From the NCBI GenBank assembly GCA_902785695.1, contig CACZZQ010000002.1, positions 62,001 through 126,000 on the forward strand: DNA of 64,000 bases. The letters run 5' to 3'. This document shows, piece by piece, positions 16,644 through 25,289 of the stretch. The position numbers and the translations under genes are program-made. The notes under the pieces were generated by a model. That model had not been told where the DNA came from, did not search any database, and worked only from the letters and a program-made list of their open reading frames with translations. Position 1 is the stretch's first letter. The number at the start of each line of letters is the position of its first letter. This DNA is from an uncultured Prevotellaceae bacterium (GTDB taxonomy: Bacteria; Bacteroidota; Bacteroidia; Bacteroidales; Bacteroidaceae).

Positions 16644-17771
16644 ATGAATATGAAATATTGGTTTTTCTTATTAGCGGCACTTTTGTTTTTCTTCTCTTGT
16701 ACAACAAAAGAAGATAAAGCAAGGGAATTTGTGGAACAAGAAGTTGTACAACAGGCAGAAAATTACTTGATACGTCAGTCTATATTGAAATATGTAACAG
16801 AAGAGGCCATAGAAGTCTTCAAGGAAAGATATAATTACTATGCCCAACATCCTGATTACGACTTTTCATACATTGAAAAGGAAATGAGTAGACTTGCTAT
16901 GGCATTTGCTTCAGCTTATGGTGGTATCAACAATATATTCGATGAGAGAAGGATTGAATTTTCCAAATTATATAGCAATCTTTCTGATCACTATAACATC
17001 ATATATGGGATAGAGGAAATAGACAGTACACTTACTTATAGAGATTTAATAAAGGAAACAAGTTATTATTCTATTGACGAAATTGCTGATATTTATTTCA
17101 AACCTAACCATTTGAAGTTTACTGAAATTACTCCTGAACTATTTGACAAAATATATCGTTGTATGTTATGCCTTGGCGCAAAGACATATAAATATGATGT
17201 TGTGGACGATATAAGAATCAAAGAGAAAGATGATAACAAATGGGCTGTCGACTTGGTATATCATTCTGGATTTTGCATGTCTTTGGAAATAAGTTTAGAT
17301 AAAGAATTTGGATTCTATGTGTCAGAAGCCCCATGGCTACTTGAAGTGGGGGTAACTGAAGTCGATTTGGGGATAGAAGATGAAGATAATACCAAAACTA
17401 TGACCGATGGTACTGAAGAGTTATTAGTAATTGATCCCAATACTACGTTTACACCAGAAGAGCAAGAGGCCAGCTATGGGCATGAAGTAAAAAAACATGT
17501 GAGCTATGATCTAAACGGCGATGGGAAGAATGAAATAATAGAATGTATATACCAACCTGGAGTAAATTGGGGAGATCCAGAAGTGGACTACAAGCCAATG
17601 CTCGAGATTTACATAAAATGGAGTAATGGAGGGACAACACAACTCGATAGTGATGAAGATCATTGGCTCAAATTCATAATACTCTCAACCAAAACGAAAG
17701 GCGTTTATGATTTAGCAAGCGGTATTAGAGGTGTTACATATAGATGGAATGGCAGTAGGTATTCAAAATAG
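16644..17771 (+). CDS. Lipoprotein of unknown function with a Ca-binding-like DxNxDG repeat
   Basis: The 375-residue product has a lipoprotein signal (MNMKYWFFLLAALLFFFSC, Cys19). The body is helical and charged to about residue 150, then beta-rich. Near residue 292 SYDLNGDGKNEIIECIY matches the FG-GAP/dockerin-like D-x-N-x-D-G calcium loop. No enzyme motif is seen. Codon use is AT-rich like its upstream neighbour, suggesting both were acquired together. Confidence 0.7.
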   Translation: MNMKYWFFLLAALLFFFSCTTKEDKAREFVEQEVVQQAENYLIRQSILKYVTEEAIEVFKERYNYYAQHPDYDFSYIEKEMSRLAMAFASAYGGINNIFDERRIEFSKLYSNLSDHYNIIYGIEEIDSTLTYRDLIKETSYYSIDEIADIYFKPNHLKFTEITPELFDKIYRCMLCLGAKTYKYDVVDDIRIKEKDDNKWAVDLVYHSGFCMSLEISLDKEFGFYVSEAPWLLEVGVTEVDLGIEDEDNTKTMTDGTEELLVIDPNTTFTPEEQEASYGHEVKKHVSYDLNGDGKNEIIECIYQPGVNWGDPEVDYKPMLEIYIKWSNGGTTQLDSDEDHWLKFIILSTKTKGVYDLASGIRGVTYRWNGSRYSK

Positions 17772-17791
17772 GATATAACCCTATAAGCTGT

Positions 17792-17851
17792 AAGGGCGTT
17801 TCAGTTATTGAGTGCACAACGAAACTGACCCATTGTGCACTTTGTGCCCTT
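17792..17851 (+). repeat. Nested inverted repeat after the lipoprotein gene
   Basis: AAGGGC (17792-17797) faces GCCCTT (17846-17851), and inside them AGTGCACAA (17811-17819) faces TTGTGCACT (17833-17841), both exact. There is no T-run, so it is a weak terminator candidate. It may be the scar of a mobile element. Confidence 0.55.
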
Positions 17852-17931
17852 AGAACTAAAGAAAACATCAAACTATAGAATTACAGTTTTTTGATTCATT
17901 GAGCTGATCAAAGAACTGCGTCTTACTATTC

Positions 17932-18042
17932 TTAGGGAGTTTGTATCAATTGGGTGATTTTGTCAATCAATTCGTGAGCAGGCTCTACAAAAGTCAGCAA
18001 TTCGTCCTTCGTAACATCGAAAAGACAATTGTAATCACATTT
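17932..18042 (-). pseudogene. C-terminal remnant of a HEPN-domain toxin
   Basis: Directly after the MNT stop codon, in the same frame, 36 codons read KCDYNCLFDVTKDELL then TFVEPAHELIDKITQLIQTP and stop. This matches the end of HEPN proteins that pair with MNT nucleotidyltransferases (DYDD..D.T.E....P.A..LI..I). The first 90 or so residues, with the RxxxxH nuclease motif, are missing. The toxin gene therefore seems to have lost its front by a deletion that ended exactly at the antitoxin stop. Confidence 0.6.
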
Positions 18043-18354
18043 TTATATCGCTATTGCGTCTTGTTCAACATTATGGTAGAATGGTGTTATTCTGCTTGCC
18101 TCCCATTCTTTCTTGGTGTACATAATAGGATTGATTTCTGCACCAAGTTCCCAGCCAAGCTTAGTAAGAGGATAGGTCACAGTATCATAGTCGTCTGGAA
18201 GCAATTTATCCTTATCAAGCACTATCAGGATATCCCAATCAGAGTCACTACGAGCATCTCCACGGGCTTGTGACCCGTAGAGTCTTGCTGTAGCATTCTT
18301 TGGTAGTGTCTGCGCCAGCACTCTTTTGATATTGCTAAGCACTTTCTTATCCAT
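18043..18354 (-). CDS. Minimal nucleotidyltransferase (MNT) antitoxin, orphaned
   Basis: The 103-residue protein carries the NTase signature LYGSQARGDARSDSDWDILI (Gly-Ser near 27, Asp39 and Asp41). In MNT/HEPN modules this enzyme AMPylates and silences a HEPN RNase. Its C-terminus ITPFYHNVEQDAIAI is complete for the family. The frame is open to 18432, but a TATCTTTG box at 18362-18369 shows the ATG at 18354. The partner toxin survives only as a C-terminal stub downstream. Confidence 0.8.
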   Translation of the reverse strand: MDKKVLSNIKRVLAQTLPKNATARLYGSQARGDARSDSDWDILIVLDKDKLLPDDYDTVTYPLTKLGWELGAEINPIMYTKKEWEASRITPFYHNVEQDAIAI

Positions 18355-18361
18355 TCCGTTG

Positions 18362-18392
18362 CAAAGATAGAGATTTCTTTCGAAACCTCCAA
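18362..18392 (-). promoter_or_regulatory. Promoter of the MNT gene
   Basis: Minus-strand TTG (18390-18392) and TATCTTTG (18362-18369) are 20 bases apart. The box ends 7 bases before the ATG, so the mRNA should have almost no leader. Confidence 0.6.
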
Positions 18393-18468
18393 CCTTTTTG
18401 CAGATTTGTTTACTCTGATAACTCCCTACCACTCATAATCCTCGACATACCTGTCGAAGGCGATTCGG

Positions 18469-18957
18469 CTATACAAACAAATCGTCCATCGTTACTTGTT
18501 TCTGTACGATACCACTGTGTTTTCCGTATGCAACACCGTATGTCGTTACCATTGTGAGATGTACAGTTTGTTTAGCTGTAAGTGTTTCCTTCAGTGATTC
18601 GATACGGATTTGCAACTTATCAGCTTCATCTTTCTCGATGGTGTATGGAGTACTGGCAAACTTCATCTCGCAGAGATTAACCACATTATCAGCCCTTGAA
18701 ATCAGTAAGTCGATTTGAGCACCTGTATGTCCGTCATTACCTTTTACTGCCCAAGCCGAAAAGGTTGACTTCACGCCTCCTATTTCCAAAGCTTTCAGAA
18801 TCTGTGTAATATGCTGCCAGCAAACTTCCTCGAAAGCCACTCCACGCCACGACTTCATGATATCTGCGGTCATATGGTCAGCCATAAATGTTGTATCATT
18901 TAAGTTGGGCTCGACATACTTTAACCAGAACAAGCAGAAATTGTCTATCATACACAA
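18469..18957 (-). pseudogene. DUF234 nuclease-like C-terminal fragment of an AAA ATPase
   Basis: The frame encodes the PD-(D/E)XK-like DUF234 domain that normally follows an archaeal-type ATPase: LCMIDNFCLFWLKYVEPN, then SWRGVAFEEVCW, GAQIDLLISRADNVVNLCEMKF (the D...EMK nuclease pattern). The ATPase and winged-helix parts are absent. Upstream the frame stays open only to about 19025 without homology. The TTG at 18957 is not a believable start. I call it a truncated gene. An unrelated intact AAA ATPase lies 470 bases away on the opposite strand. Confidence 0.7.
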
Positions 18958-19041
18958 AATACTACAATCGGCAAAACAAGATGGGTGTATATCTTCGTCA
19001 GTTATTGATCTCCAATGACAGCATATTCAAAATTGGAGGAT

Positions 19042-19099
19042 GATTTATGCATAAATCCGGGCAATTTATGCTTAAATTGATGACATTTATGCATAAATT
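19042..19099. repeat. Array of three 16-bp palindromes, 21-base period (copy 1)
   Basis: Units are GATTTATGCATAAATC (19042-19057), AATTTATGCTTAAATT (19063-19078) and CATTTATGCATAAATT (19084-19099). Spacers CGGGC and GATGA differ. Centres are exactly 21 bases apart. The same arrangement recurs at 46875-46932. Confidence 0.8.
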
Positions 19100-19110
19100 C
19101 GTTGCCATAT

Positions 19111-19220
19111 AGTCTACTTTGCTCGGTAATACAGTCTATTTTGCTCAGTAATACAGTCTATTTTGCTCGGTAATACAGTCTATTTTGCTCAGTAATACAG
19201 TCCATATCAGTAAGTAAAAT
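19111..19220. repeat. Tandem 22-base repeat, four full copies
   Basis: The unit AGTCTATTTTGCTCRGTAAT plus AC fills 19111-19198 four times. The R position alternates G, A, G, A, so the higher-order unit is 44 bases. A degraded fifth unit follows to 19220. It lies directly right of the palindrome array. Confidence 0.85.
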
Positions 19221-19371
19221 GGACTATTTTGCAATTCCAGCACCATGCTTTGACTGCTTCACTGGCACTCATTGGCAGAGCCGATGGCATCGGTATAGCA
19301 AACGGAATGAAGACGAAATGAAAAAAGAAACCAACAATTATCCATTCTGGATTATCTTTTTTGGATAACAA

Positions 19372-19403
19372 TTTGGTGACGTAAATAAAAAGATGTATCT
19401 TTG
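19372..19403 (+). promoter_or_regulatory. Promoter of the AAA ATPase gene
   Basis: TTTG (19372-19375) and TATCTTTG (19396-19403) are 20 bases apart, 24 bases before the ATG. The rest of the 470-base gap holds the arrays above and about 110 bases (19221-19330) in which I recognise nothing. Confidence 0.7.
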
Positions 19404-19427
19404 TACGCGTAAAATTACTCTTTTGTT

Positions 19428-20540
19428 ATGATTGACAATCCATTCATTACATACGGCTACGAGTCGGCAGCGTTTTTTTGCGACCGTAAGACAGAAACTC
19501 GGGAGTTAGTTACCATGCTAACAAACGGCAATCATGTGGCTCTGATTTCTCCACGCAGGATGGGGAAGACGGGACTGATTCGCCACAGCTTTGCACAGAA
19601 AGAAGTACGAGACCAGTACTATACATTCCTGATAGACATTTACGCTACTAAGAATTTGCAGGATATGGTTTATCGAATGGGGCAAGGCATTGTGAATCGT
19701 TTGAAATCACGTGGACAGTCGGCTGTCGACGGTTTCCTGCGTTTCGTGACATCACTACGTACTGGCATATCCTTCGATGGACAAGGCAATGCCAGCTGGA
19801 ATATTGGGGTGGGAGACATCAAATCACCCAGTTTCACTTTGGAAGAGATTTTCAATTATCTGAAGGCTGCTGATCGGAAATGTATCGTTGCCATAGATGA
19901 GTTTCAGGCCATCAACGACTACCCTGAGCCGAATGTAGAGGAACTGATGCGAACCTACGTGCAAGACTGCCGAAATGCCGTTTTCATTTTCTCTGGCTCG
20001 CAGAAGAGCATGATGAGCGAGATGTTCTCATCGCCAGCAAGGCCTTTCTATCAAAGTGTTTCCATGATGTTCCTCAAGCCGGTGGCGATGTCGGAATATG
20101 AGGTATTTGCCAAAGGACATTTTCAGAAGGCAAACAAGCAGATAGCCGATGATGTGGTGAGGGCTATCTACGAAAGGTTTGATGGCACGACCTGGTATCT
20201 TCAGAAGGTACTCAACCAACTATTTGCGACAAGAGACAGCGTTGTCGTAAGCGATGTTGACGAGGCAGTTGAGCAAATCATCAATCAAAACGAAGAAGCC
20301 TATAAGGATGTGCTCTATCAGTTGACGGCTCGTCAGCGTGACCTGCTTGTTGCAGTCAGTCGTGAAGCTAAAGCCAAGCAGATAACAGGAATGGCTTTTG
20401 TCAAGCGCCACCATCTTTCTTCTGCCAGCAGCGTTCAGAAGTCTGCACTGGCCCTCACAGAAAAGCAATTATTGACCCATCAGCAAGGCACCTACGAAGT
20501 TTACGACAAGTTTATGTCTGAATGGCTCAGGAAATCGTAA
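19428..20540 (+). CDS. AAA ATPase of the archaeal-ATPase (STAND-like) family
   Basis: The 370-residue protein has Walker A LISPRRMGKTGLI (39-51), Walker B CIVAIDEFQAIND (about 152-164) and the sensor strand VFIFSGSQKS (about 185). A helical part and a C-terminal winged helix (TARQRDLLVAVSREAKAKQI, then SSVQKSALALTEKQLL) complete the fold. Related ATPases often carry a DUF234 or DUF4143 nuclease-like tail; this one does not. Many are single-gene elements that spread between Bacteroidales and archaea. The function is unproven, with defence or toxin-like roles suggested for the class. Confidence 0.8.
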   Translation: MIDNPFITYGYESAAFFCDRKTETRELVTMLTNGNHVALISPRRMGKTGLIRHSFAQKEVRDQYYTFLIDIYATKNLQDMVYRMGQGIVNRLKSRGQSAVDGFLRFVTSLRTGISFDGQGNASWNIGVGDIKSPSFTLEEIFNYLKAADRKCIVAIDEFQAINDYPEPNVEELMRTYVQDCRNAVFIFSGSQKSMMSEMFSSPARPFYQSVSMMFLKPVAMSEYEVFAKGHFQKANKQIADDVVRAIYERFDGTTWYLQKVLNQLFATRDSVVVSDVDEAVEQIINQNEEAYKDVLYQLTARQRDLLVAVSREAKAKQITGMAFVKRHHLSSASSVQKSALALTEKQLLTHQQGTYEVYDKFMSEWLRKS

Positions 20541-20568
20541 TCACAAAATAACAAACAACCTTATTTCG

Positions 20569-20576
20569 TAATTTTG
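20569..20576 (+). promoter_or_regulatory. -7 box of the receiver-PPDK gene
   Basis: TAATTTTG ends only 8 bases before the ATG at 20585, so a nearly leaderless mRNA is expected. Confidence 0.55.
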
Positions 20577-20584
20577 CAACCATT

Positions 20585-23500
20585 ATGGCAAATATACCTC
20601 AGGAATTTGATACGTTTTACTTGAAGGATGTCTCGTTTACCAATCTGATGACGCGACGCATCTTCAACGTGCTCATTGTGGCAAACCCCTACGATGCCTT
20701 CATGCTGGAGGACGACGGACGTGTGGACGAGAAGATTTTCGACGAATACACGGAACTGGGTATCCGCTACCCACCCACCTTCACACAGGTGAGTACCATA
20801 GAGGAAGCCCACCACGTGCTTGACGAAACGAACATCGACCTGGTGATCTGTATGCCTGGTACTGCCGACAATGACGCTTTTACTGTTGCCCGTGAGGTGA
20901 AGCAGATCAAGCCCAACGTACCCTGCGTGGTGCTGACGCCCTTCTCGCATGGCATCACCCGACGTATGCAGGACGAGGATATGAGTATCTTCGACTATGT
21001 GTTCAGCTGGCTGGGCAATACCAACCTCATCCTCTCTATCATCAAGCTGATTGAGGACAAGATGAACATCGAACATGACATCGAGGAGGCTGGCGTGCAG
21101 ATGATACTGCTTGTAGAAGACAATATCCGCTTCTACTCATCCGTACTGCCCAACCTCTACAACTATATCCTACAGCAGTCGAAACGCTTTTCCACTGAGG
21201 CTCTGAACCCCCATGCTGCTGCCCAGCGCAAGCGTGGACGTCCAAAGGTGGTGCTGGCAACCAATTACGAGGAGGCCATGCAGATTTACGAGAAATATAA
21301 GGAGAACACGCTGGGTGTGATTAGCGATACGCGTTTCCCCATGAAGACCCCCGCAGGCCGACTATCACACGTAGAGGAGGGCGACCCAGAAGCCGGTCTG
21401 AAACTGCTTCGCGAGATCAGGAAACGCGACGAGTATGTGCCTCTGATACTGGAGAGCAGTGAGATTGAGAACCGCGAGAAGGCGTGGGCTGAGGGCTTTG
21501 ACTTCCTGGACAAGAACTCGAAGAAGTTCAACGTGGACTTGCGTCAGATGATTGAAGAGCATCTGGGCTTTGGCGACTTCATCTTCCGTGATCCCAACAC
21601 GCGTGAAGAGGTGGCCCGCATATCAAGTTTGAAGGAGCTACAGGACAACATCTTCAAGATTCCCCACGACTCGCTGATGCACCATATCCGCCGTAACCAC
21701 ATGAGCCGCTGGCTCTGTGCGCGTGCCATCTTCCCCGTATCGCAGTTCCTGAAACATGTCACGTGGCATAAGTTGCAGGATGTGGATGCCCACCGACAGA
21801 TCATCTTCGATGCTATTGTGCAGTACCGACGGATGAAGAACATCGGTGTGGTAGCCGTCTTCGACCGACTGAAGTTCGACCGCTATGCACACTTCGCACG
21901 TATCGGCGACGGTTCGCTGGGCGGAAAAGGTCGCGGTCTGGCTTTCCTCGACAACATCATCAAGCGCCATCCGGAGCTCAATCAGTTTCCGAACGCTACC
22001 GTTCAGATTCCCAAGACGGTGGTGCTCTGTACCGACTTCTTCGATCGTTTCATGGACGACAACAACCTATGGAGCATCGCCCTGAGCGACGCACCTGATG
22101 AGGTAATCCTACAGCACTTCCTCAAGGCGCAACTTCCCGATGACCTCATTGAGGACTTCTTCATCTTCTTTGATGCCATCAAGACACCTATCGCCGTGCG
22201 TTCCAGCTCGTTGCTCGAAGACTCCCATTACCAGCCCTTTGCCGGTATCTACTCCACATACATGATTCCCTGGCTCGATGATAAATACGCCATGCTGCGT
22301 ATGCTGGCCTGTGCCATCAAGAGTGTCTACGCCAGCGTCTATTATCGAGACTCAAAGGCTTATATGACAGCTACTCAGAACGTGATAGACCAGGAGAAGA
22401 TGGCTGTCATCCTGCAGGAAGTGGTGGGTCAGCGCTATGGTGACCTCTACTACCCCACCTTCTCTGGTGTGCTCCGCTCGCTCAACTATTACCCCATAGG
22501 CGACGAAACGGCAGAAGAGGGTATCGCCTCGCTGGCTTTAGGCTTAGGAAAATATATCGTTGATGGCGGTCAGACGCTACGCGTGAGTCCCTATCACCCC
22601 AATCAGGTACTGCAGACCAGCGAGATGGAAACGGCACTGAGCGACACTCAGACCCGTTTCTATGCGCTGGATATGAGCCACGTGGGCGATGACTTCAAGG
22701 TGGACGATGGCTTCAACATTAAGAACCTGCGTGTTAAACAGGCCGATGCCGATGGGTCATTGCAATATATCGCCTCAACCTTTGACCCGATGGATCAGGT
22801 GATTCGTGACGGTATCTACGAGGGAGGACGAAAGATCATCTCGTTCTGTGGCGTACTACAACAGGGTATTTTCCCATTGCCAGAGATACTACAGTTATCT
22901 CAAAAATTTGGTTCTGAAGAGATGCGTCGCCCAGTAGAGATAGAGTTTGCATGTAATTTAGGGGCAAGGAGCGATGGGCAAGGAGCAAGAGGTGACTTCT
23001 ACCTCCTACAGATCCGTCCTATCGTGGACTCGAAGCAGGTGCTTGATGAAGACCTGCAAAAGATACCTGATGAGCAATGTCTGCTGCGCTCCTACAACTC
23101 TTTGGGGCACGGCATCTCTGAGGATGTCACAGACGTGGTATATGTCAAGACCGACGAGAACTTCACGGCATCCAACAATCCCACTATTGCCAGCGAGATT
23201 GAGCGTATCAACCGCAAGTTCCTGGACGAAGGCAAGAACTACGTGCTGATAGGTCCTGGACGTTGGGGTAGTAGTGACTACTGGTTGGGCATCCCCGTGA
23301 AGTGGCCGCATATATCTGCTGCCCGTGTCATCGTGGAGGCCGGTCTGAAGAACTATCACGTAGACCCCTCGCAGGGCACCCACTTCTTCCAGAACCTCAC
23401 CTCTTTCGGTGTGGGCTACTTTACCATCAACACCTATACCGGCGACGGCATCATGCAGACAGACATCCTTGACGCGATGCCTGCCATCGAGGAGACGCAG

Positions 23501-23614
23501 TATGTGCGCCATGTGCGCTTTGAAAAGCCTCTTAAGGTGATGATGGACGGCAAGAAGCAGACGGGAGTCGTGTTGCTGCCATCGGAAGAAACAGAAGAAG
23601 AGCAAACAGCCTAA
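20585..23614 (+). CDS. Receiver-like / PEP-synthase N-domain fusion protein
   Basis: The 1009-residue protein starts with a receiver-like domain (RRIFNVLIVANPYDAFMLEDDG, about 22-150), then a second one (MILLVEDNIRFY, GVISDTRFP, LILESSE, FLDKNSKKF, about 172-325). From about 440 comes the ATP-grasp/PEP-pyruvate-binding part: DGSLGGKGRGLAFLDN, IAVRSSSLLEDSHYQPFAGIY, PVEIEFACNL, FYLLQIRPI. The swivelling phospho-His domain of real PEP synthases and PPDK is absent, so it probably transfers phosphate to another target or acts in signalling. The family is common in Bacteroidetes and often labelled PEP synthase. An inserted repeat lies in front of the FYLLQ strand. Confidence 0.8.
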   Translation: MANIPQEFDTFYLKDVSFTNLMTRRIFNVLIVANPYDAFMLEDDGRVDEKIFDEYTELGIRYPPTFTQVSTIEEAHHVLDETNIDLVICMPGTADNDAFTVAREVKQIKPNVPCVVLTPFSHGITRRMQDEDMSIFDYVFSWLGNTNLILSIIKLIEDKMNIEHDIEEAGVQMILLVEDNIRFYSSVLPNLYNYILQQSKRFSTEALNPHAAAQRKRGRPKVVLATNYEEAMQIYEKYKENTLGVISDTRFPMKTPAGRLSHVEEGDPEAGLKLLREIRKRDEYVPLILESSEIENREKAWAEGFDFLDKNSKKFNVDLRQMIEEHLGFGDFIFRDPNTREEVARISSLKELQDNIFKIPHDSLMHHIRRNHMSRWLCARAIFPVSQFLKHVTWHKLQDVDAHRQIIFDAIVQYRRMKNIGVVAVFDRLKFDRYAHFARIGDGSLGGKGRGLAFLDNIIKRHPELNQFPNATVQIPKTVVLCTDFFDRFMDDNNLWSIALSDAPDEVILQHFLKAQLPDDLIEDFFIFFDAIKTPIAVRSSSLLEDSHYQPFAGIYSTYMIPWLDDKYAMLRMLACAIKSVYASVYYRDSKAYMTATQNVIDQEKMAVILQEVVGQRYGDLYYPTFSGVLRSLNYYPIGDETAEEGIASLALGLGKYIVDGGQTLRVSPYHPNQVLQTSEMETALSDTQTRFYALDMSHVGDDFKVDDGFNIKNLRVKQADADGSLQYIASTFDPMDQVIRDGIYEGGRKIISFCGVLQQGIFPLPEILQLSQKFGSEEMRRPVEIEFACNLGARSDGQGARGDFYLLQIRPIVDSKQVLDEDLQKIPDEQCLLRSYNSLGHGISEDVTDVVYVKTDENFTASNNPTIASEIERINRKFLDEGKNYVLIGPGRWGSSDYWLGIPVKWPHISAARVIVEAGLKNYHVDPSQGTHFFQNLTSFGVGYFTINTYTGDGIMQTDILDAMPAIEETQYVRHVRFEKPLKVMMDGKKQTGVVLLPSEETEEEQTA
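22962..22991 (+). repeat. In-frame GGGCAAGGAGC repeat inside the receiver-PPDK gene
   Basis: GGGCAAGGAGC occurs at 22962-22972 and 22976-22986 and yields GARSDGQGARG between the strands EFACNL and DFYLLQIRP, which are normally close together. It appears to be an inserted intergenic-type repeat. Confidence 0.6.
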
Positions 23615-23616
23615 GA

Positions 23617-23655
23617 AAAAGAGAACTTCACCGAACGGTGGTGAAGTTCTCTTTT
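23617..23655. terminator. Bidirectional terminator overlapping the end of the next gene
   Basis: A perfect 16-bp stem joins 23617-23632 to 23640-23655 with a 7-base loop and T-rich ends. The minus-strand gene stops inside it (23628-23630), so its final codons are part of the stem. Confidence 0.9.
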
Positions 23656-25142
23656 ATTGTAAAGGTCTTTTCGTAACCCTTTGTCTTGACGGTGTAGGTA
23701 CTGCCTATCTTAAAAGCAGGACTACTGACGAGACTCGCACTACGTCGCATAGCAAACGGCACCTTTATCGTGTCGAGACGTTTGCCCTTTTCATCGCAGA
23801 CAGATATCGGTTCATCCTTCACGACATTAAGCCCGATGAGCAATACCGTAGGCTGTTTGGCTGTGGCAATGGTAGGAACAGAGGGCATCTCACCCATGCC
23901 GCCTCCTACCGTAAAGATGGTACCGCCCTCAATAGCCAATGGGGCGAAGTCGCAATCCATACCTTCTTCAGGCGAGCCCACCTGACTCCAGGCATACACC
24001 GTACCTCCACGAACGATGATGGCAGGGGCGGTATCCTGGTTGGCATTGCCTCCGAAAGGCATGAAGAAACCGTTTTCCGGATTAGAGTCGACGGCATCAT
24101 TGCCCGTACTTCTGGCGATGACATTAGCTCCGTTGAACTCGATGGTTGCATTGGCATTAACGGCATCATCAGGAGTCATCACATCTATGTTGCCTCCATT
24201 GAACACAACGCCCTTCTTTCCCTCAATACCCTCAGCACCAGCGGTATTAGTCCTGACAGTCACGTTGCCGCTGTTGATTGTAATCTTTCCTTTCGATGCG
24301 ATACCTTTTGTAGAGGCTACATATTTATGTTTGCCGGCAAAGCCACCGCCAAAGCCGCCCTCTATGCTATCGTTGCCGAAGGGAGGCATATTCCCAAAAT
24401 CAGGCATGTTTCCAAAGTCGGGCATATTCCCAAAGTCAGGCATTCCTCCACCAGGGAAGCCCGGAAATCCTGGGAAACCGCCTTTCATTGTACTATCGTT
24501 AGGCATGGGGAAATTGGGGAAGTTGGGGAAACCAGCCTTCAGCGTGCTATCGTTAGGCATCTGGAATCCACCAAAACCAAAGGGTTTTTCACCCAGATGA
24601 TTGCCCGATGTCGTCACGTTAAGCGTCAGTTCTTCGATCGTGATATCCTTCTTTGCCTTGATGCCTCGACAACCATCGCCAGTAGCGATAATATTAAGGA
24701 CGCCCTTACCAGAAAGCAGCAGCTTGCCTTTAGCCCAAATCACAGCACCTTTATGATTGACTGTGTCGCTACAGGCCGTAACAGTAAGCGTATTCTCTGT
24801 GCCTTTATGAGCCACAATCTCCACCTTTTTCTTGTTCTTTAGGCAGATAGGTGCTCCCTCCTGACTCGTCAAATTCAGGTTGTCAAGCTTTATCTTTGCT
24901 TTTCCTGCCGTCTTCAGCGTGAGTTGCCCGTCGTTACTCTTACCTTTCACGAGCAATGTGAGTTTATGGTCTTTATACAGACTCTCAATATCCACGTTTG
25001 CACCCTGCACCTTTACCGTCACGCTATCTTTCACCGATTGTTTCACCTTCGCCTTAGACCCATTATATGTAATGGTAATATCCTCAGCATCACATACGCT
25101 GCCCATCATCAAGGCCAGCGCCCATATCAGCATCCTTTTCAT
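23628..25142 (-). CDS. Secreted Cthe_2159-like carbohydrate-binding beta-helix protein
   Basis: The 504-residue product has a signal peptide (MKRMLIWALALMMGSVCDA). Repeated beta-strand turns such as LDNLNLTSQEGAPICLKNKKKVEIVAHKGTENTLTV, KGVLNIIATGDGCRGIKAKKDI and ITINSGNVTVRT match the right-handed helix family (DUF4353/Cthe_2159), whose founder binds polygalacturonate. Between the helix halves lies a Gly/Phe/Pro linker (about 193-262) with near-identical units: two MPNDST blocks and three MPDFGN repeats. Expected location is the cell surface or outside. No export tail is seen. Confidence 0.8.
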   Translation of the reverse strand: MKRMLIWALALMMGSVCDAEDITITYNGSKAKVKQSVKDSVTVKVQGANVDIESLYKDHKLTLLVKGKSNDGQLTLKTAGKAKIKLDNLNLTSQEGAPICLKNKKKVEIVAHKGTENTLTVTACSDTVNHKGAVIWAKGKLLLSGKGVLNIIATGDGCRGIKAKKDITIEELTLNVTTSGNHLGEKPFGFGGFQMPNDSTLKAGFPNFPNFPMPNDSTMKGGFPGFPGFPGGGMPDFGNMPDFGNMPDFGNMPPFGNDSIEGGFGGGFAGKHKYVASTKGIASKGKITINSGNVTVRTNTAGAEGIEGKKGVVFNGGNIDVMTPDDAVNANATIEFNGANVIARSTGNDAVDSNPENGFFMPFGGNANQDTAPAIIVRGGTVYAWSQVGSPEEGMDCDFAPLAIEGGTIFTVGGGMGEMPSVPTIATAKQPTVLLIGLNVVKDEPISVCDEKGKRLDTIKVPFAMRRSASLVSSPAFKIGSTYTVKTKGYEKTFTIKENFTTVR

Positions 25143-25222
25143 TTCTCCTTATTGTTCTATTTTGGTAATATGACGTTGAGAAAGTCAAAAAGTAAAATCG
25201 ACATAGAAAAATATCCTAAAGT

Positions 25223-25253
25223 TTTGCGCTTTCGGCTTTTTTCCTTATCTTTG
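25223..25253 (+). promoter_or_regulatory. Strong promoter with no intact gene behind it
   Basis: TTTG (25223-25226) and TATCTTTG (25246-25253) are 19 bases apart, a near-ideal promoter. The only open frame after it is MKQRLLIFILV from 25290, which stops at once. The 340-base gap 25143-25480 also holds TTGGTAATAT (25162-25171) repeated in inverse at 25269-25278. Confidence 0.6.
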
Positions 25254-25289
25254 CCGTCGTAATATCGAATATTACCAATACTACAATCA

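Noticed and set aside
17941-18273. 110-residue plus-strand open frame
   Set aside because: It is antisense to the MNT gene and the HEPN remnant, with no motif of its own.
14394-20540. Integrated phage or conjugative element
   Set aside because: No integrase, mobilisation, phage structural gene or att-like direct repeat was found; only small, partly broken cargo genes.
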